From contig JAHBWD010000027.1 of assembly GCA_019637175.1 (NCBI GenBank), positions 41,325-105,324 of the forward strand: DNA of 64,000 bases, in the 5' to 3' direction. The position numbers and the translations under genes were made by a program. The first letter of the stretch is position 1. Every line of letters starts with the position of its first letter. The stretch is from Labilithrix sp. Its GTDB lineage: Bacteria > Myxococcota_A > Polyangia > Polyangiales > Polyangiaceae. Shown in pieces: positions 52,421 to 61,354 of the stretch. The notes under the pieces are model-generated. The model saw only the letters and a list, made by a program, of their open reading frames with translations. It was not told the DNA's origin and did not search any database.

Positions 52421-52744
52421 ATGCGCGAGCGCTCTCTGGCCGACGCGATCTCGAGCGCGTTCGTGCGCGGCTCGCTCCACGACGACGACGCCAGCTCCGC
52501 GGTGACGCGCTGGCTCATCGCCGATCGCGAGTTCAACGCGTGGTGCCTCACCGAGGCGCAGAGCGCCGATGACGACGCGATCGTGCGCATCCTCGACGCC
52601 TACGGCGAAGATCAGCAGCGCATCGAAGACGCGTGGAACGCCTTCCGCGAACGGAGAGAGCTCGCCGGGCTCCTCGCGTGCCTCGAGCGCTCGATCGAGC
52701 GGATGGGCGAGATCCGCGAGACCTGGCGCGCGCTCGGCGACTGA
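52421..52744 (+). CDS. Hypothetical 107-residue helical protein
   Basis: A 107-residue protein, ten bases after the XRE-cupin stop, so likely co-transcribed. It is predicted helical with many acidic and Arg residues (DEDQQRIEDAWNAFRERRELAGLLACLERSIERMGEIRETW). No known family. It could be a target or partner of the regulator. Ends 15 bp before the convergent ion channel gene. Confidence 0.65.
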   Translation: MRERSLADAISSAFVRGSLHDDDASSAVTRWLIADREFNAWCLTEAQSADDDAIVRILDAYGEDQQRIEDAWNAFRERRELAGLLACLERSIERMGEIRETWRALGD

Positions 52745-52759
52745 GCCGAAGCGACCTCC

Positions 52760-54232
52760 TCAGAGCTTCACGTCGCCGGCCGCGATCAAGACGACGTCTT
52801 CGTCGCCCTGGAAGACGTACTCCGTCGGGTTCACCATGATGCGCTCCTCTTCGGCCACGCCCACGAGGAGCGCGTTGTGCTCCTTCTTCATGTGGACCAT
52901 CAGATCGAGGAACGACTTGCCCTTCCACTTGTGGGTCACCGAGCAGCGCGAGAAGCGGTTGCCGTGCTCGCGCGTCAAGAGCGAGCTGAAGACGCTCATG
53001 ACGCCGCGGGTGATCGCCGACTGCGCGAGCAAGAACGCGCTCTGCTCGCCGCTCACGACGTAGTCGTTCACCTTGCCCATCTCGAGGTGATGCGCGTGCT
53101 CGCGCCGGTGGATCTCGGCGACCGTGTAGATCCGCGGGTTGAGCCGCTCGATCGTGAGCGCCGCGAGGACGGTGCGCGCGTCGGCGTCGCGCTCCTTCCG
53201 GCCCTTCGAAGTGTCGGAGAGGATGATGCAGCGCGCCGCGCGCCGGATGCCGGCCTTCTCCAGCGCCTCGAGCTTCGTGAAGTCGTCGTTGAGGAACTGG
53301 ACCCGCGTTCGCGACGTCGGATCGCGAAGCTGAGGCACGCCGCCCTCGAGCTCGGCGACGATCACGATCGGACGATCGTCGTCGGGGTACGCGGCGATGT
53401 ACTCCCTGACGATGATCTCCGCCTTGCGGCTGAAGCCGCAGACGACGAGGTGCTCCTTGAGATCTTCCCACTCCACGATGAGATCCCCCGATCGGATACG
53501 GTCGGAGACGAGCGCAGAGATCGTTCCGACGACGGTTGCGAAGGTGAAGAGCCCCGTCAAGATGACGAGCACGGCGACGACGTGGCCGCCGAGCGTCTGC
53601 GGTGGGCCCGGGATCGGCTCGGCGGCGACCACCGAGTAGACGCTGAACCAGAAGGCCTGCGGGAACGTCCGCATCGTCGGGTTGCTCTCGCGCTCGAACA
53701 TGACGAGCGCGGAGCTCGCGAAGACGATCGCGAGCATCACGAGGCCCGACGCGAAGAAGACCTCGCGCGCGCCCTTGCGGAGGACGCGCGGGAACATCAG
53801 CACGCGGTGGCGCGCGATCTTGAGCAGGCGAAAGAGGCGGAAGATGCGGAGGAGCGCGAGCGCGGCGAGCCACTGCGGCGGCGTCGCCGAGGCGCCGGCG
53901 ATGAACGGGAGATCGAGCGCCGCGAGGAGCGGCAAGACGCTCAGGATGTCGAGCCAATACTCGCGGAAGAAGCTCTTGCGGCTCGGCGCGACGCGCAGGC
54001 GCAAGAAGAGCTCGAGGACGAAGATCGCGGAGATGAAGTGGACGCCGTAGACGACGAGCGGGCTCGGGCTCGTCGTCGTCGTCTCCATCACGGTGAGCGC
54101 GACGGACGTGATGATGAGGCCGCCGAGGGCGGTCTCGACCGCGGGCCGCCCGAGGAAGCGCTGGAGGCCGCCGCGACGGGCGGGCGGCGGAGGAGCGCGG
54201 GCGATGGCCGGCGCGGGTCCGATCTCGCTCAT
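52760..54232 (-). CDS. Voltage-gated-like ion channel with RCK/TrkA-N domains, atypical filter
   Basis: A 490-residue protein with six hydrophobic segments. The fourth (LALLRIFRLFRLLKIARHRVL, ~126-145) has Arg at every third position, as in voltage sensors. The pore segment (~192-215, FWFSVYSVVAAEPIPG) lacks the TxGYG potassium filter. Instead it reads SVVAAEPIPG. The C-terminal ~240 residues are a TrkA-N/RCK domain (LIVEWEDLKEHLVVCGFSRKAEIIVREYI) and a TrkA-C domain. It may conduct another ion or be a regulated non-selective channel. Coupled (ATGA) to the M3 peptidase gene upstream. Confidence 0.85.
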   Translation of the reverse strand: MSEIGPAPAIARAPPPPARRGGLQRFLGRPAVETALGGLIITSVALTVMETTTTSPSPLVVYGVHFISAIFVLELFLRLRVAPSRKSFFREYWLDILSVLPLLAALDLPFIAGASATPPQWLAALALLRIFRLFRLLKIARHRVLMFPRVLRKGAREVFFASGLVMLAIVFASSALVMFERESNPTMRTFPQAFWFSVYSVVAAEPIPGPPQTLGGHVVAVLVILTGLFTFATVVGTISALVSDRIRSGDLIVEWEDLKEHLVVCGFSRKAEIIVREYIAAYPDDDRPIVIVAELEGGVPQLRDPTSRTRVQFLNDDFTKLEALEKAGIRRAARCIILSDTSKGRKERDADARTVLAALTIERLNPRIYTVAEIHRREHAHHLEMGKVNDYVVSGEQSAFLLAQSAITRGVMSVFSSLLTREHGNRFSRCSVTHKWKGKSFLDLMVHMKKEHNALLVGVAEEERIMVNPTEYVFQGDEDVVLIAAGDVKL

Positions 54233-56259
54233 GCAGCGACGCCGAGGCGCGTGAGCAGGGCGCTCACGTCGGGATCGCGCCCGAGGAACGTGCGGTAGAG
54301 CGCGGCCGGATCGTCGGTGTCGCCGCGCGCGAGGATCGTGCGCCGGAAGCGATCGCCGACCTCCGCGCTGAGGATGCCGCCTTCACGGAACCGGCCGAAC
54401 GCGTCGGCCTCGAGCACCTCGGACCATTGATAGGAGTAGTAGCCGGCGGCGTAGCCGTAGGCGGCGCCGAAGAGGTGCGAGAACGACGCGAGCATCGCGT
54501 ACTCGGTGGGCAACGGCGCGGGTGAGAACTTCGCGAACGTCTCGCGCGCGTACGCGATCGCGTCGCCGTGGCTCGCGGGGTCGTAGGCCGTGTGGAGGAG
54601 CAGATCGACCGTCGAGAAGCCGAGCTGGCGCATGAGCGCGTTGGCCGCGCGATAGGTGCGCGCCGCGAGCATGCGCGCGCGCACGTCGCTCGGGATCGGC
54701 GCGCCCGTTTCGTAGTGGCGGGCGAAGCGATCGAGCGCCTCGTTCTCCCAGCACCAGTTCTCCATGATCATCGAGGGCAGCTCGACGAAGTCGCTGACGA
54801 CGCGCGTGCCCGCGAGCGTGCGGATCGGCACCTCGGAGAGCACGTGGTGCATCATGTGCCCGAACTCGTGGAAGAGCGTCTCGACCTCGCGATGGTTGAG
54901 GAGCGCGGGCTGACCCGACGCGCGCGGCGGCGTCATGTTGCCGACGATGACCGCGACGTTCTCGCGCTCGAGCGACGTGCCCGGCAGGCGATCGACGACG
55001 CCGCCCATCCACGCGCCGTCGCGCTTCGTCTCGCGCGGAAACAGATCGAGGTAGAAGCCGCCGAGGCGCTCTCCGTCGCGATCGATCACCGCCCACGCCG
55101 TGACGTCGTCGTGCCAGACGCGCGCGCCGGTGTCGCGCTCGATGCGGATCCCGTAGAGGCTGGTCGCGACCTCGAAGAGGCCTCGCGTCACGCGATCGAG
55201 CGGGAAGTACGGGCGCAGCGTCTCCTCGTCGAAGTCGTAGAGCGCGCGGCGCTGCGTCTCGGCCCAGTAGGCGACGTCCCACGGCTCGAGCCTCTCGGCG
55301 TGGCCGTTCGACCTCGCGAACGCGGCGAGCTCGCCGTTCTCGCGCTCGAACGCGGCGGCGAGGCGATCGCGGAGCATCGTGACGAACGCGAGCGCTTTTT
55401 CGCCGCTCTTGGCCATGCGATCGTCGGTGGCGAGATCGGCGAAGTGCGCGAAGCCGAGGAGCACGGCCTTCTCTCTGCGCAGCGCGAGGACGTCTCGGAT
55501 GATGCCGCGGTTGTCGTGCTCGCCGCTCGCGGCGCGCGTCACCTGCGCGCGATAGAGCGCCTCGCGGAGCGCGCGATCGTGCGCGAACGTCATGACCGGC
55601 CCGTACGACGGCGCCTGGAGCGTGAGGCGATGGCCCTTCTTGCCCTTCTCCTCGGCGCTCTTCTTCGCCGCCTCGATCGCGCCCTCGGGCAGACCCGCGA
55701 GGCGCGAGGCGTCGTCGAGCACGATCTCGAACGACGCCGTCGCGTCGACGACGTTCTGCGCGAACTTCAACGTGAGCTCGGAGAGCGCGACGTCGATCTC
55801 GGCGAGGCGCTTCTTGCCCGCCGCGTCGAGCTCGGCGCCGTTGCGCCGGAAGTCGGCGAGCGTCTTCGTCAGGTATCGCTTGCGCGCGGGATCGAGCTTC
55901 GAAGCTTCGTCGGTCGCCGCGAGCTCGCGGAGCGATCGATAGAGCGGCTCGGAGAGGAGGATCTTGCTGTAGAACGCGGTGATCTTCGGCACGACCGCGG
56001 CGAACGCGTCGCGCAGCTCGGGCGAGCCGACGACCGACTCGAGGTGGCTCGCGAGGTTCGACGCGTAGTCGAGATCGTTGGTCGCGAGATCGAGCGGCTC
56101 GAGGACCGCCTGATACGTGCGCGGCGCGGCGGGGATCGCGTCGAGGGTCGCCTGCGACGCCTCGAGGAGGCGGTCGATCGCGGGCTGGATGTGCTCCGCG
56201 CGCACCTCGTCGAACGGAACGGGGACCTTCACCTCGAGGAGCGGATTGGCTGCCACCAT
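54229..56259 (-). CDS. M3-family oligopeptidase (PrlC/OpdA-like)
   Basis: A 676-residue protein of normal size for oligopeptidase A. It has the zinc site HEFGHMMHHVLSEV (HExxH) with Glu ligand downstream (VELPSMIMENWCWENEALDRF). N-terminal regions (FDEVRAEHIQPAIDRLLEAS; ASNLASHLESVVGSPELRDAF) match the family. It degrades short peptides in the cytosol. The start MVAANPLLEV is used; longer frames upstream lack family similarity. It overlaps the channel gene's start by ATGA. A palindrome lies just upstream. Confidence 0.9.
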   Translation of the reverse strand: MVAANPLLEVKVPVPFDEVRAEHIQPAIDRLLEASQATLDAIPAAPRTYQAVLEPLDLATNDLDYASNLASHLESVVGSPELRDAFAAVVPKITAFYSKILLSEPLYRSLRELAATDEASKLDPARKRYLTKTLADFRRNGAELDAAGKKRLAEIDVALSELTLKFAQNVVDATASFEIVLDDASRLAGLPEGAIEAAKKSAEEKGKKGHRLTLQAPSYGPVMTFAHDRALREALYRAQVTRAASGEHDNRGIIRDVLALRREKAVLLGFAHFADLATDDRMAKSGEKALAFVTMLRDRLAAAFERENGELAAFARSNGHAERLEPWDVAYWAETQRRALYDFDEETLRPYFPLDRVTRGLFEVATSLYGIRIERDTGARVWHDDVTAWAVIDRDGERLGGFYLDLFPRETKRDGAWMGGVVDRLPGTSLERENVAVIVGNMTPPRASGQPALLNHREVETLFHEFGHMMHHVLSEVPIRTLAGTRVVSDFVELPSMIMENWCWENEALDRFARHYETGAPIPSDVRARMLAARTYRAANALMRQLGFSTVDLLLHTAYDPASHGDAIAYARETFAKFSPAPLPTEYAMLASFSHLFGAAYGYAAGYYSYQWSEVLEADAFGRFREGGILSAEVGDRFRRTILARGDTDDPAALYRTFLGRDPDVSALLTRLGVAA

Positions 56260-56270
56260 GGCCGGGCAGC

Positions 56271-56285
56271 ATACCTCTGAGGTAT
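56271..56285. promoter_or_regulatory. 15-bp palindrome centred between two divergent start codons
   Basis: atacctc-t-gaggtat is a perfect 7-bp inverted repeat. Its centre (56278) is exactly midway between the ATG of the M3 peptidase (56259) and that of the CxC lipoprotein (56297). It shares the ACCTC-N-GAGGT core with the palindrome at 6993-7013. Its gaggt arms could also serve as Shine-Dalgarno for both genes, which is a simpler explanation. Confidence 0.5.
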
Positions 56286-56296
56286 AGGTCGCTGCC

Positions 56297-57064
56297 ATGC
56301 TCGCTTCCGTCCCCTCCGGCACACCTGGCCTCGTCGCGACGTTCGTCGGAGCGCTCCTCGTCGCGTCGTGCGGCGGCGCCCCCGCCAAGCCGCCCGAGCC
56401 GCCCGCGCCCGCCGAGACGGCGGCGCCGAAGCCGGAGACTCCGCCGCCCGGGGCCGGGTCGAGCGCGACCGCGGCGGATCACCACCGCGACTTCATGTCT
56501 GGGTGCGCGAAGAAGGCGATCAACTCGCCCGACTACTGCGAGTGCGCCTGGGGCGAGTTCCGCAAGGTCTTCACCGACGAGGAAATGAGCTCGGGCGACA
56601 TGCCCGCGGCGAAGCTCGAGCGCGTGAAGAGCCAGGTCGTCGGCGCGTGCGCGAGCAAGATCCCGGAGGAGTCGATCCGCGACGCGTTCGTCACGGGCTG
56701 CGTCGGCGAAGGCGAGAACGCGCAACCCGAGACGAAATCGTTCTGCGAGTGCACCTGGACCGAGTTCCGCAAGAAGTTCTCCGCCGCGGAGCTCGGCGAC
56801 GAAGGCACGATCAAGAGCGAGCGCTTCACCTCCGCGCGCACGCCGGCGATCAAGGTGTGCGCCGCGAAGATGCCCGATGGCGTCGCCAAGGCCGGCTTCA
56901 TGAAAGGCTGCGCCAAGGATCCGAAGGCGCAACCCTTCTGCACCTGCGCGTGGAAGGAGCTCCGCAAGCAGGTCTCCGCCGCGGAGCTCTACACCGACAC
57001 GTTCGACGAGAAGCCGGCGTTCGCGAAGGTCGAGAAGGCGTGCGGCAAGCTCCGTAAGAAGTGA
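56297..57064 (+). CDS. Lipoprotein with three four-cysteine repeats
   Basis: A 255-residue protein with lipobox VASC at about residue 25 and a Pro/Ala linker. The rest is three tandem repeats, each with GC, CxC and a last Cys: FMSGC70...CEC (81,83)...C118; FVTGC135...CEC (150,152)...C188; FMKGC205...CTC (215,217)...C249. The CxC is followed by W-x-E-(F/L)-R-K in each. Twelve cysteines in total besides the lipid anchor Cys suggest disulfides or metal/heme binding. No known family. Confidence 0.8.
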   Translation: MLASVPSGTPGLVATFVGALLVASCGGAPAKPPEPPAPAETAAPKPETPPPGAGSSATAADHHRDFMSGCAKKAINSPDYCECAWGEFRKVFTDEEMSSGDMPAAKLERVKSQVVGACASKIPEESIRDAFVTGCVGEGENAQPETKSFCECTWTEFRKKFSAAELGDEGTIKSERFTSARTPAIKVCAAKMPDGVAKAGFMKGCAKDPKAQPFCTCAWKELRKQVSAAELYTDTFDEKPAFAKVEKACGKLRKK

Positions 57065-57070
57065 CGCGCC

Positions 57071-58120
57071 TCAGTCGAGGAGCTTCGCCTTGCCCTGGCT
57101 CGCGAGCGTGAACGCGACGAGCTTGTAGAGCATGCGCGCGCCGACGTTGCCGTCCCACTCGTCGTCGGGATCGGCGAGGTTCGGCGCGACCTCGTTGAGA
57201 TCGAAGCCGACGATGCGCCGGCCCGCGCGCGCGACCTCGCGGAGGACGGCGACGACTTCGTGGACGTCGAGCCCTCCCGGCACCGGCGTGCCCGTGTGCG
57301 GGCAGAAGCGCGGATCGAGCCCGTCGATGTCGAAGGAGACCCACACGTCCGCGGGCAGCTCCTTGACGATGGCTTGCACCACGTTCGCGAACGTCTCGCC
57401 CGCGTGCCGCCGCCGCGCGAGATCGCGATCGGTGAACATCTTCACGCGCATGCCTTGCTCGCGGCAGTACGCGATCTCCTCTTCGCACACGTCGCGGATG
57501 CCGACCTGCACGATCTTCTTCACCGCGGGCACGTGCTCGAGCACGTTGAACATGATCGACGCGTGCGAGTGCGCGAAGCCTTCGTAGGCGCGCCGCGTGT
57601 CGGAGTGCGCGTCGAAGTGGAGCACGCCGAAGCTCGGGTGCTTCGCCGCGACCGCTTGGAGCGCGCCGAACGGCACCGAGTGATCGCCGCCGACGACGCC
57701 GACGATCTTGCCCGCGTCGAGGAGGCGCGTCGTCTCGCGCTGCACCCAAGCGTTGACCTTCTCCGACAGCTCGTTGACCTGCGCGAGCGATCGCAAGAGC
57801 TCCGGATCTTCGCCCGCGCCTCCCGCCTCGATGACCTTCGACGCGAGCGCCTTGCCCTGATCGTTCCACGCGACGATTTCGCCGGGATCCGCGAGCATGT
57901 GAATCCCTGCGGCATACGGCCGCTCGACGTCGAGATCGTAGAGATCGACCTGGGCGCTCGCCTCGCGGATGGCGCGCGGTCCCGAAGCGGCGCCGCCGCC
58001 GTACGAGGTCGTGGCCTCCCAAGGAACGGGCAAGAGGACGACGAGGGCCTCGCGCTCGTCGTGCGGGAGCCCGAAGACGCCGGAGCCGGGCTGCGCCGGC
58101 GCGTTGGGATCGAACGACAT
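57071..58120 (-). CDS. Agmatinase/arginase-family ureohydrolase
   Basis: A 349-residue protein with the manganese-binding motifs VVGGDHSVPFGAL, LHFDAHSDTR and VSFDIDGLDPRFCPHTGTP. These define the arginase/agmatinase family. Agmatinases hydrolyse agmatine to putrescine and urea. The length is a little above E. coli SpeB (306), mostly from an N-terminal extension and a longer middle loop. Substrate cannot be proven; agmatine or guanidino-type compounds are likely. It ends 6 bp from the lipoprotein. Confidence 0.88.
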   Translation of the reverse strand: MSFDPNAPAQPGSGVFGLPHDEREALVVLLPVPWEATTSYGGGAASGPRAIREASAQVDLYDLDVERPYAAGIHMLADPGEIVAWNDQGKALASKVIEAGGAGEDPELLRSLAQVNELSEKVNAWVQRETTRLLDAGKIVGVVGGDHSVPFGALQAVAAKHPSFGVLHFDAHSDTRRAYEGFAHSHASIMFNVLEHVPAVKKIVQVGIRDVCEEEIAYCREQGMRVKMFTDRDLARRRHAGETFANVVQAIVKELPADVWVSFDIDGLDPRFCPHTGTPVPGGLDVHEVVAVLREVARAGRRIVGFDLNEVAPNLADPDDEWDGNVGARMLYKLVAFTLASQGKAKLLD

Positions 58121-58251
58121 GGGGGAGGTCTACCACCTCGGGGCAACGCGAGAAGATCAAGTTTTCGCGAGGCGATCTCGTCAGCTCAGCCGTGCGCGGA
58201 GAGCGATCCGCCTTTTTCACTCGCGGCGTCCGCTCCCGCTACGATCGGGGC

Positions 58252-59355
58252 GTGAGATTGGTCGTGCGAAGCACGCTCGTCGCGTGCCTCTTGGTCGTTG
58301 CGTGCTCGCGTCAGGAGGCGCCGAGCGCCCCCCCGGGACCTCCCGCCGCGATGACGCCGCCGCCTCCTCCTCCGCCGGCCGCGCCGACGGTGCGCTTCGT
58401 CGGCCGATTCGACGCGACCGATCCGAACGCGGTGCGCTTCGCGTGGTCGGGCAGCGCCGTCGTCGCGCGCTTCAAGGGCACGGGCATCTCGGCGCGCTTC
58501 ATCGACGAGAACGCGAAGAACGTCTTCCAGGTCCTCGTCGACGGCGAGCCGAAGCGGATCGTCAAGGCCGAGAAGGGTCGCGAGATCTATCCGCTCGTCG
58601 ACCAACTCCCCGAGGGCGTGCACGAGATCGCCCTCTACAAGAGGACGGAGGCCGACGTCGGAGAGGTGACGTTCCTCGGCTTCGACGCCGAAGGCACGCT
58701 GCTCCCCGCGCCCCCCGCGGCGGAGCGCAGGATGGAGTTCATCGGCGACTCGATCACCGCGGGCTACGGCAACGAAGGCCCCGGCGCGGTGTGCACGTTC
58801 AACCCCAACGAGCAGAACGAGTACCTCACCTACGGAGCCGTCGCCGCGCGCGCGCTCGACGCCGAGCACGTCACCATCGCCTGGTCGGGCAAGACGATCG
58901 GACAGATGACCGACTTCTACGAGCGCACGCTCCCCGCGCGCATCGACAGCAAGTGGGACTTCAAGAGCTTCATCCCCCACGTCGTCGTCATGAACGTCGG
59001 AACGAACAACCTCGCGGTCTACGACCCGGGCGAAGAGAAGTGGGTTCGCATCTACACGGCGCTCTACAACCGGATCCGCGCCGCGTACCCCGAGGCGTTC
59101 ATCATCTGCGCGCTCGGACCGATGCTCACCGACGTCTACCCGCCGGGAAAACAGAACCTCACGATCGCGCGCCGGTACATGAAGGCGACGATGGCGAAGA
59201 TCAAGGCGTCCGGCGAGACGAGCTTCGCGTTCCTCGAGTTCCCCGAGCAGCGCCACGCGGACGGCCTCGGGTGCGGCTTTCATCCGAGCCTCAAGACCCA
59301 CAAGCTCATGGCGGATCGCGTCGTCGCGCTCACCCGCGAACGACTCGGCTGGTGA
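58252..59355 (+). CDS. SGNH/GDSL esterase lipoprotein, carbohydrate esterase 2-like
   Basis: A 367-residue protein starting at GTG with a lipobox LVVAC. An N-terminal jelly-roll-like domain (VRFVGRFDATDPNAVRFAWSGSAVVARFKGTGI) is followed by an SGNH hydrolase with GDSITAGYGNEG (Ser), VVVMNVGTNNLA (Asn) and the His block GFHPSLKTHKLMA. The layout matches carbohydrate esterase family 2, which deacetylates plant or bacterial polysaccharides. It is coupled by GTGA to the GH-like gene. Confidence 0.85.
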   Translation: MRLVVRSTLVACLLVVACSRQEAPSAPPGPPAAMTPPPPPPPAAPTVRFVGRFDATDPNAVRFAWSGSAVVARFKGTGISARFIDENAKNVFQVLVDGEPKRIVKAEKGREIYPLVDQLPEGVHEIALYKRTEADVGEVTFLGFDAEGTLLPAPPAAERRMEFIGDSITAGYGNEGPGAVCTFNPNEQNEYLTYGAVAARALDAEHVTIAWSGKTIGQMTDFYERTLPARIDSKWDFKSFIPHVVVMNVGTNNLAVYDPGEEKWVRIYTALYNRIRAAYPEAFIICALGPMLTDVYPPGKQNLTIARRYMKATMAKIKASGETSFAFLEFPEQRHADGLGCGFHPSLKTHKLMADRVVALTRERLGW

Positions 59356-60821
59356 ACATCGTGATACGCAAGCTCGGGCTCTCGCTCTTCGCGCTGACGC
59401 TCCTCTCGTCGTGCTCGTCGTGCTCGTCGCGAAACGGCCCCGCGCAGGCGGCGCGCGACGCCGCGCCCGATCCCGATCTGCCGTCGTCGGTGGTGGCCGT
59501 CGTTCCCTCGGCTTCGAGCACGCCGCCGTCGGCGAAGGCCGCCAACACCGACGAGAAGGCGGGGCGCGACGCGCTCGTCGCCTGGCTCCAGGCCAACCTG
59601 CCGAAGGGCGGCTCGGTCGACGCGAGCGGCGCGGCGCCGCGCGTCTTCCACACGGTCGCGCCGAACGACGCCTACCCCGCGCTCGCCGCGGCGTACGTCG
59701 AGCTCACCGAGATCTACGCCGCGGGCGATCTCGCCAAGGCGCTCGAGAAGAGATCGCCGTCGCTCGTCGTCGGCCAGAAGATCGAGATCCCGAGCGTCAT
59801 CACGCGCGCGCCGCGCGAGCCGCGCGAAGAGAAGCTCGGCTGGCCGGAGGATCGCGCGCTCCGCGCCGTCTTCTTCACCGGTCCGGTGGCCGCGCAGAAG
59901 TGGACCGACACGCTCGAGAAGATGGTGCCGCGTGGGCTCAACGCCGTCGTGCTCGACGCGAAGGACTACCAGGGCCCCGTCAACTACCCGACGAAGGCGA
60001 AGATCGCCGTCGAGATCAACGCGGCGGCGAAGCCCTCGATCCCGAACCTCGCGCGCATCATTCGCTTCGCCCACTGGCGCGGCGTCCGCGTCATCCTGCG
60101 CATCCCTTGCTTCCACGATCCGTACGCCGACAAGCGTCTCAAGGGCGCGCGCCTGTCGCTCAAGCACGCGCAGACCGGCATGCCGCTCCGCATCGACTGG
60201 CTCGATCCGACGAACACCGAGGCGCAGGACTACGCCATCGAGCTCGCGAAGGAGGGCGTCGAGGCCGGCGCCGACGAGATCAACCTCGACTACGTTCGCT
60301 TCCCCGTTCACGTCGACATGGGGTACGCGAAGATGCCCGACCCCAAGGATCGGTCGAACGCGATCCGCGACTTCGTGCGGCGCGTGCACGCGGTGACGCA
60401 GCCCGCGGGCGTGATGCTCTCGCTCGATCTGTTCGGCGTCACGGCGACGGGCGAGCGGAGCGACATCGAGCGCCTCGGGCAAGACATCGCGGTCATCGGC
60501 CCCGAGGCCGAGGTGATCATGCCGATGGTCTACCCCTCGCACTACGACAAGGGCTATCGCGGCTGGGAAAAGCCCGGCGATCACCCGGAGATCGTCGGCA
60601 TCGGCACGAAGGCGGCGATCGCGCAGCTCGAGAAGGTGAAGGCCAAGACGGTCGTCCGCTCCTGGCTCCAGGCCTTCTCGTGGCGCACGTCGATCTACGG
60701 CCCGAAGTACGTGGTCGATCAGGCGAAGAGCGCCGAGAGCAACGGCGGCGTCGGCTGGGCGATGTGGAGCCCCGCGTGCGAGTACGGCGCGGTGTATCAG
60801 GGCTTCCCGCCGAAGCCATGA
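59352..60821 (+). CDS. Glycoside-hydrolase-like lipoprotein (DUF4015) with LysM-like N-terminal module
   Basis: A 489-residue protein with an N-terminal lipoprotein signal (LSLFALTLLSSC). Residues ~95-155 (FHTVAPNDAYPALAAAYVELTEIY, then SLVVGQKIEIPS) look like a LysM module with an insert. The catalytic-like part (LRAVFFTGPVAAQKWTDTLEKM, GADEINLDYVRFPVH, GVGWAMWSPACEYG) matches the putative glycoside hydrolase DUF4015 (PF13200) barrel, with acidic residues in DEINLDYVRFP. Peptidoglycan or polysaccharide hydrolysis is probable. GTG start overlaps the esterase stop, and its own stop overlaps the HIT gene start. Confidence 0.85.
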   Translation: MNIVIRKLGLSLFALTLLSSCSSCSSRNGPAQAARDAAPDPDLPSSVVAVVPSASSTPPSAKAANTDEKAGRDALVAWLQANLPKGGSVDASGAAPRVFHTVAPNDAYPALAAAYVELTEIYAAGDLAKALEKRSPSLVVGQKIEIPSVITRAPREPREEKLGWPEDRALRAVFFTGPVAAQKWTDTLEKMVPRGLNAVVLDAKDYQGPVNYPTKAKIAVEINAAAKPSIPNLARIIRFAHWRGVRVILRIPCFHDPYADKRLKGARLSLKHAQTGMPLRIDWLDPTNTEAQDYAIELAKEGVEAGADEINLDYVRFPVHVDMGYAKMPDPKDRSNAIRDFVRRVHAVTQPAGVMLSLDLFGVTATGERSDIERLGQDIAVIGPEAEVIMPMVYPSHYDKGYRGWEKPGDHPEIVGIGTKAAIAQLEKVKAKTVVRSWLQAFSWRTSIYGPKYVVDQAKSAESNGGVGWAMWSPACEYGAVYQGFPPKP

Positions 60822-61228
60822 GCTGCGTCTTCTGCGCGATCGTGCGCGGCGAGTCGAAGGCGCACGTCGTCCTCGACGACGAGGTGTGCCTCGCCTTCCT
60901 CGACAAGACGCCGCTCTTCCCCGGTCACGTGCTCGTCGTGCCGCGCGCGCACGTCGTCACGCTCGCGGAGCTGCCGCCGGCGGAGGTGGGTCCGCTCTTC
61001 GCGCGCGTGCAGATGCTCTCGCTCGCCGTGCCCGCCGCGGTGGCGGCAGAGGGGTGCTTCGTCGCGATGAACAACGTCGTGAGCCAGAGCGTGCCTCACC
61101 TGCACGTGCACGTCGTGCCGCGCACGAAGGGCGACGGGCTCAAGGGCTTCTTCTGGCCGCGCAAGAAGTACGCGAGCGACGAGGCCATGGCCGAGGTCGC
61201 GGCGAAGATCCGCGCGAGCATCGCCTGA
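60818..61228 (+). CDS. HIT-family nucleotide hydrolase
   Basis: A 136-residue protein with the histidine triad HLHVHVVPR and the N-terminal zinc-type CVFC (SCVFCAIVRGESKA). HIT proteins hydrolyse AMP-linked nucleotides such as diadenosine polyphosphates. ATGA overlap with the DUF4015 gene makes it third in a coupled operon. Why a cytosolic nucleotidase follows two surface enzymes is unclear. Confidence 0.9.
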   Translation: MSCVFCAIVRGESKAHVVLDDEVCLAFLDKTPLFPGHVLVVPRAHVVTLAELPPAEVGPLFARVQMLSLAVPAAVAAEGCFVAMNNVVSQSVPHLHVHVVPRTKGDGLKGFFWPRKKYASDEAMAEVAAKIRASIA

Positions 61229-61354
61229 CCTCGAGCGGACGCCGGCGTCAGCTCGACCATGTCGCGCGGAGAATTCCAACCGGACGATTATTTGCGTAAT
61301 ACACACATCCTACCGCATTGAAATCGAGCGCGCGTTCGTGGCTCCATCGCGCGC

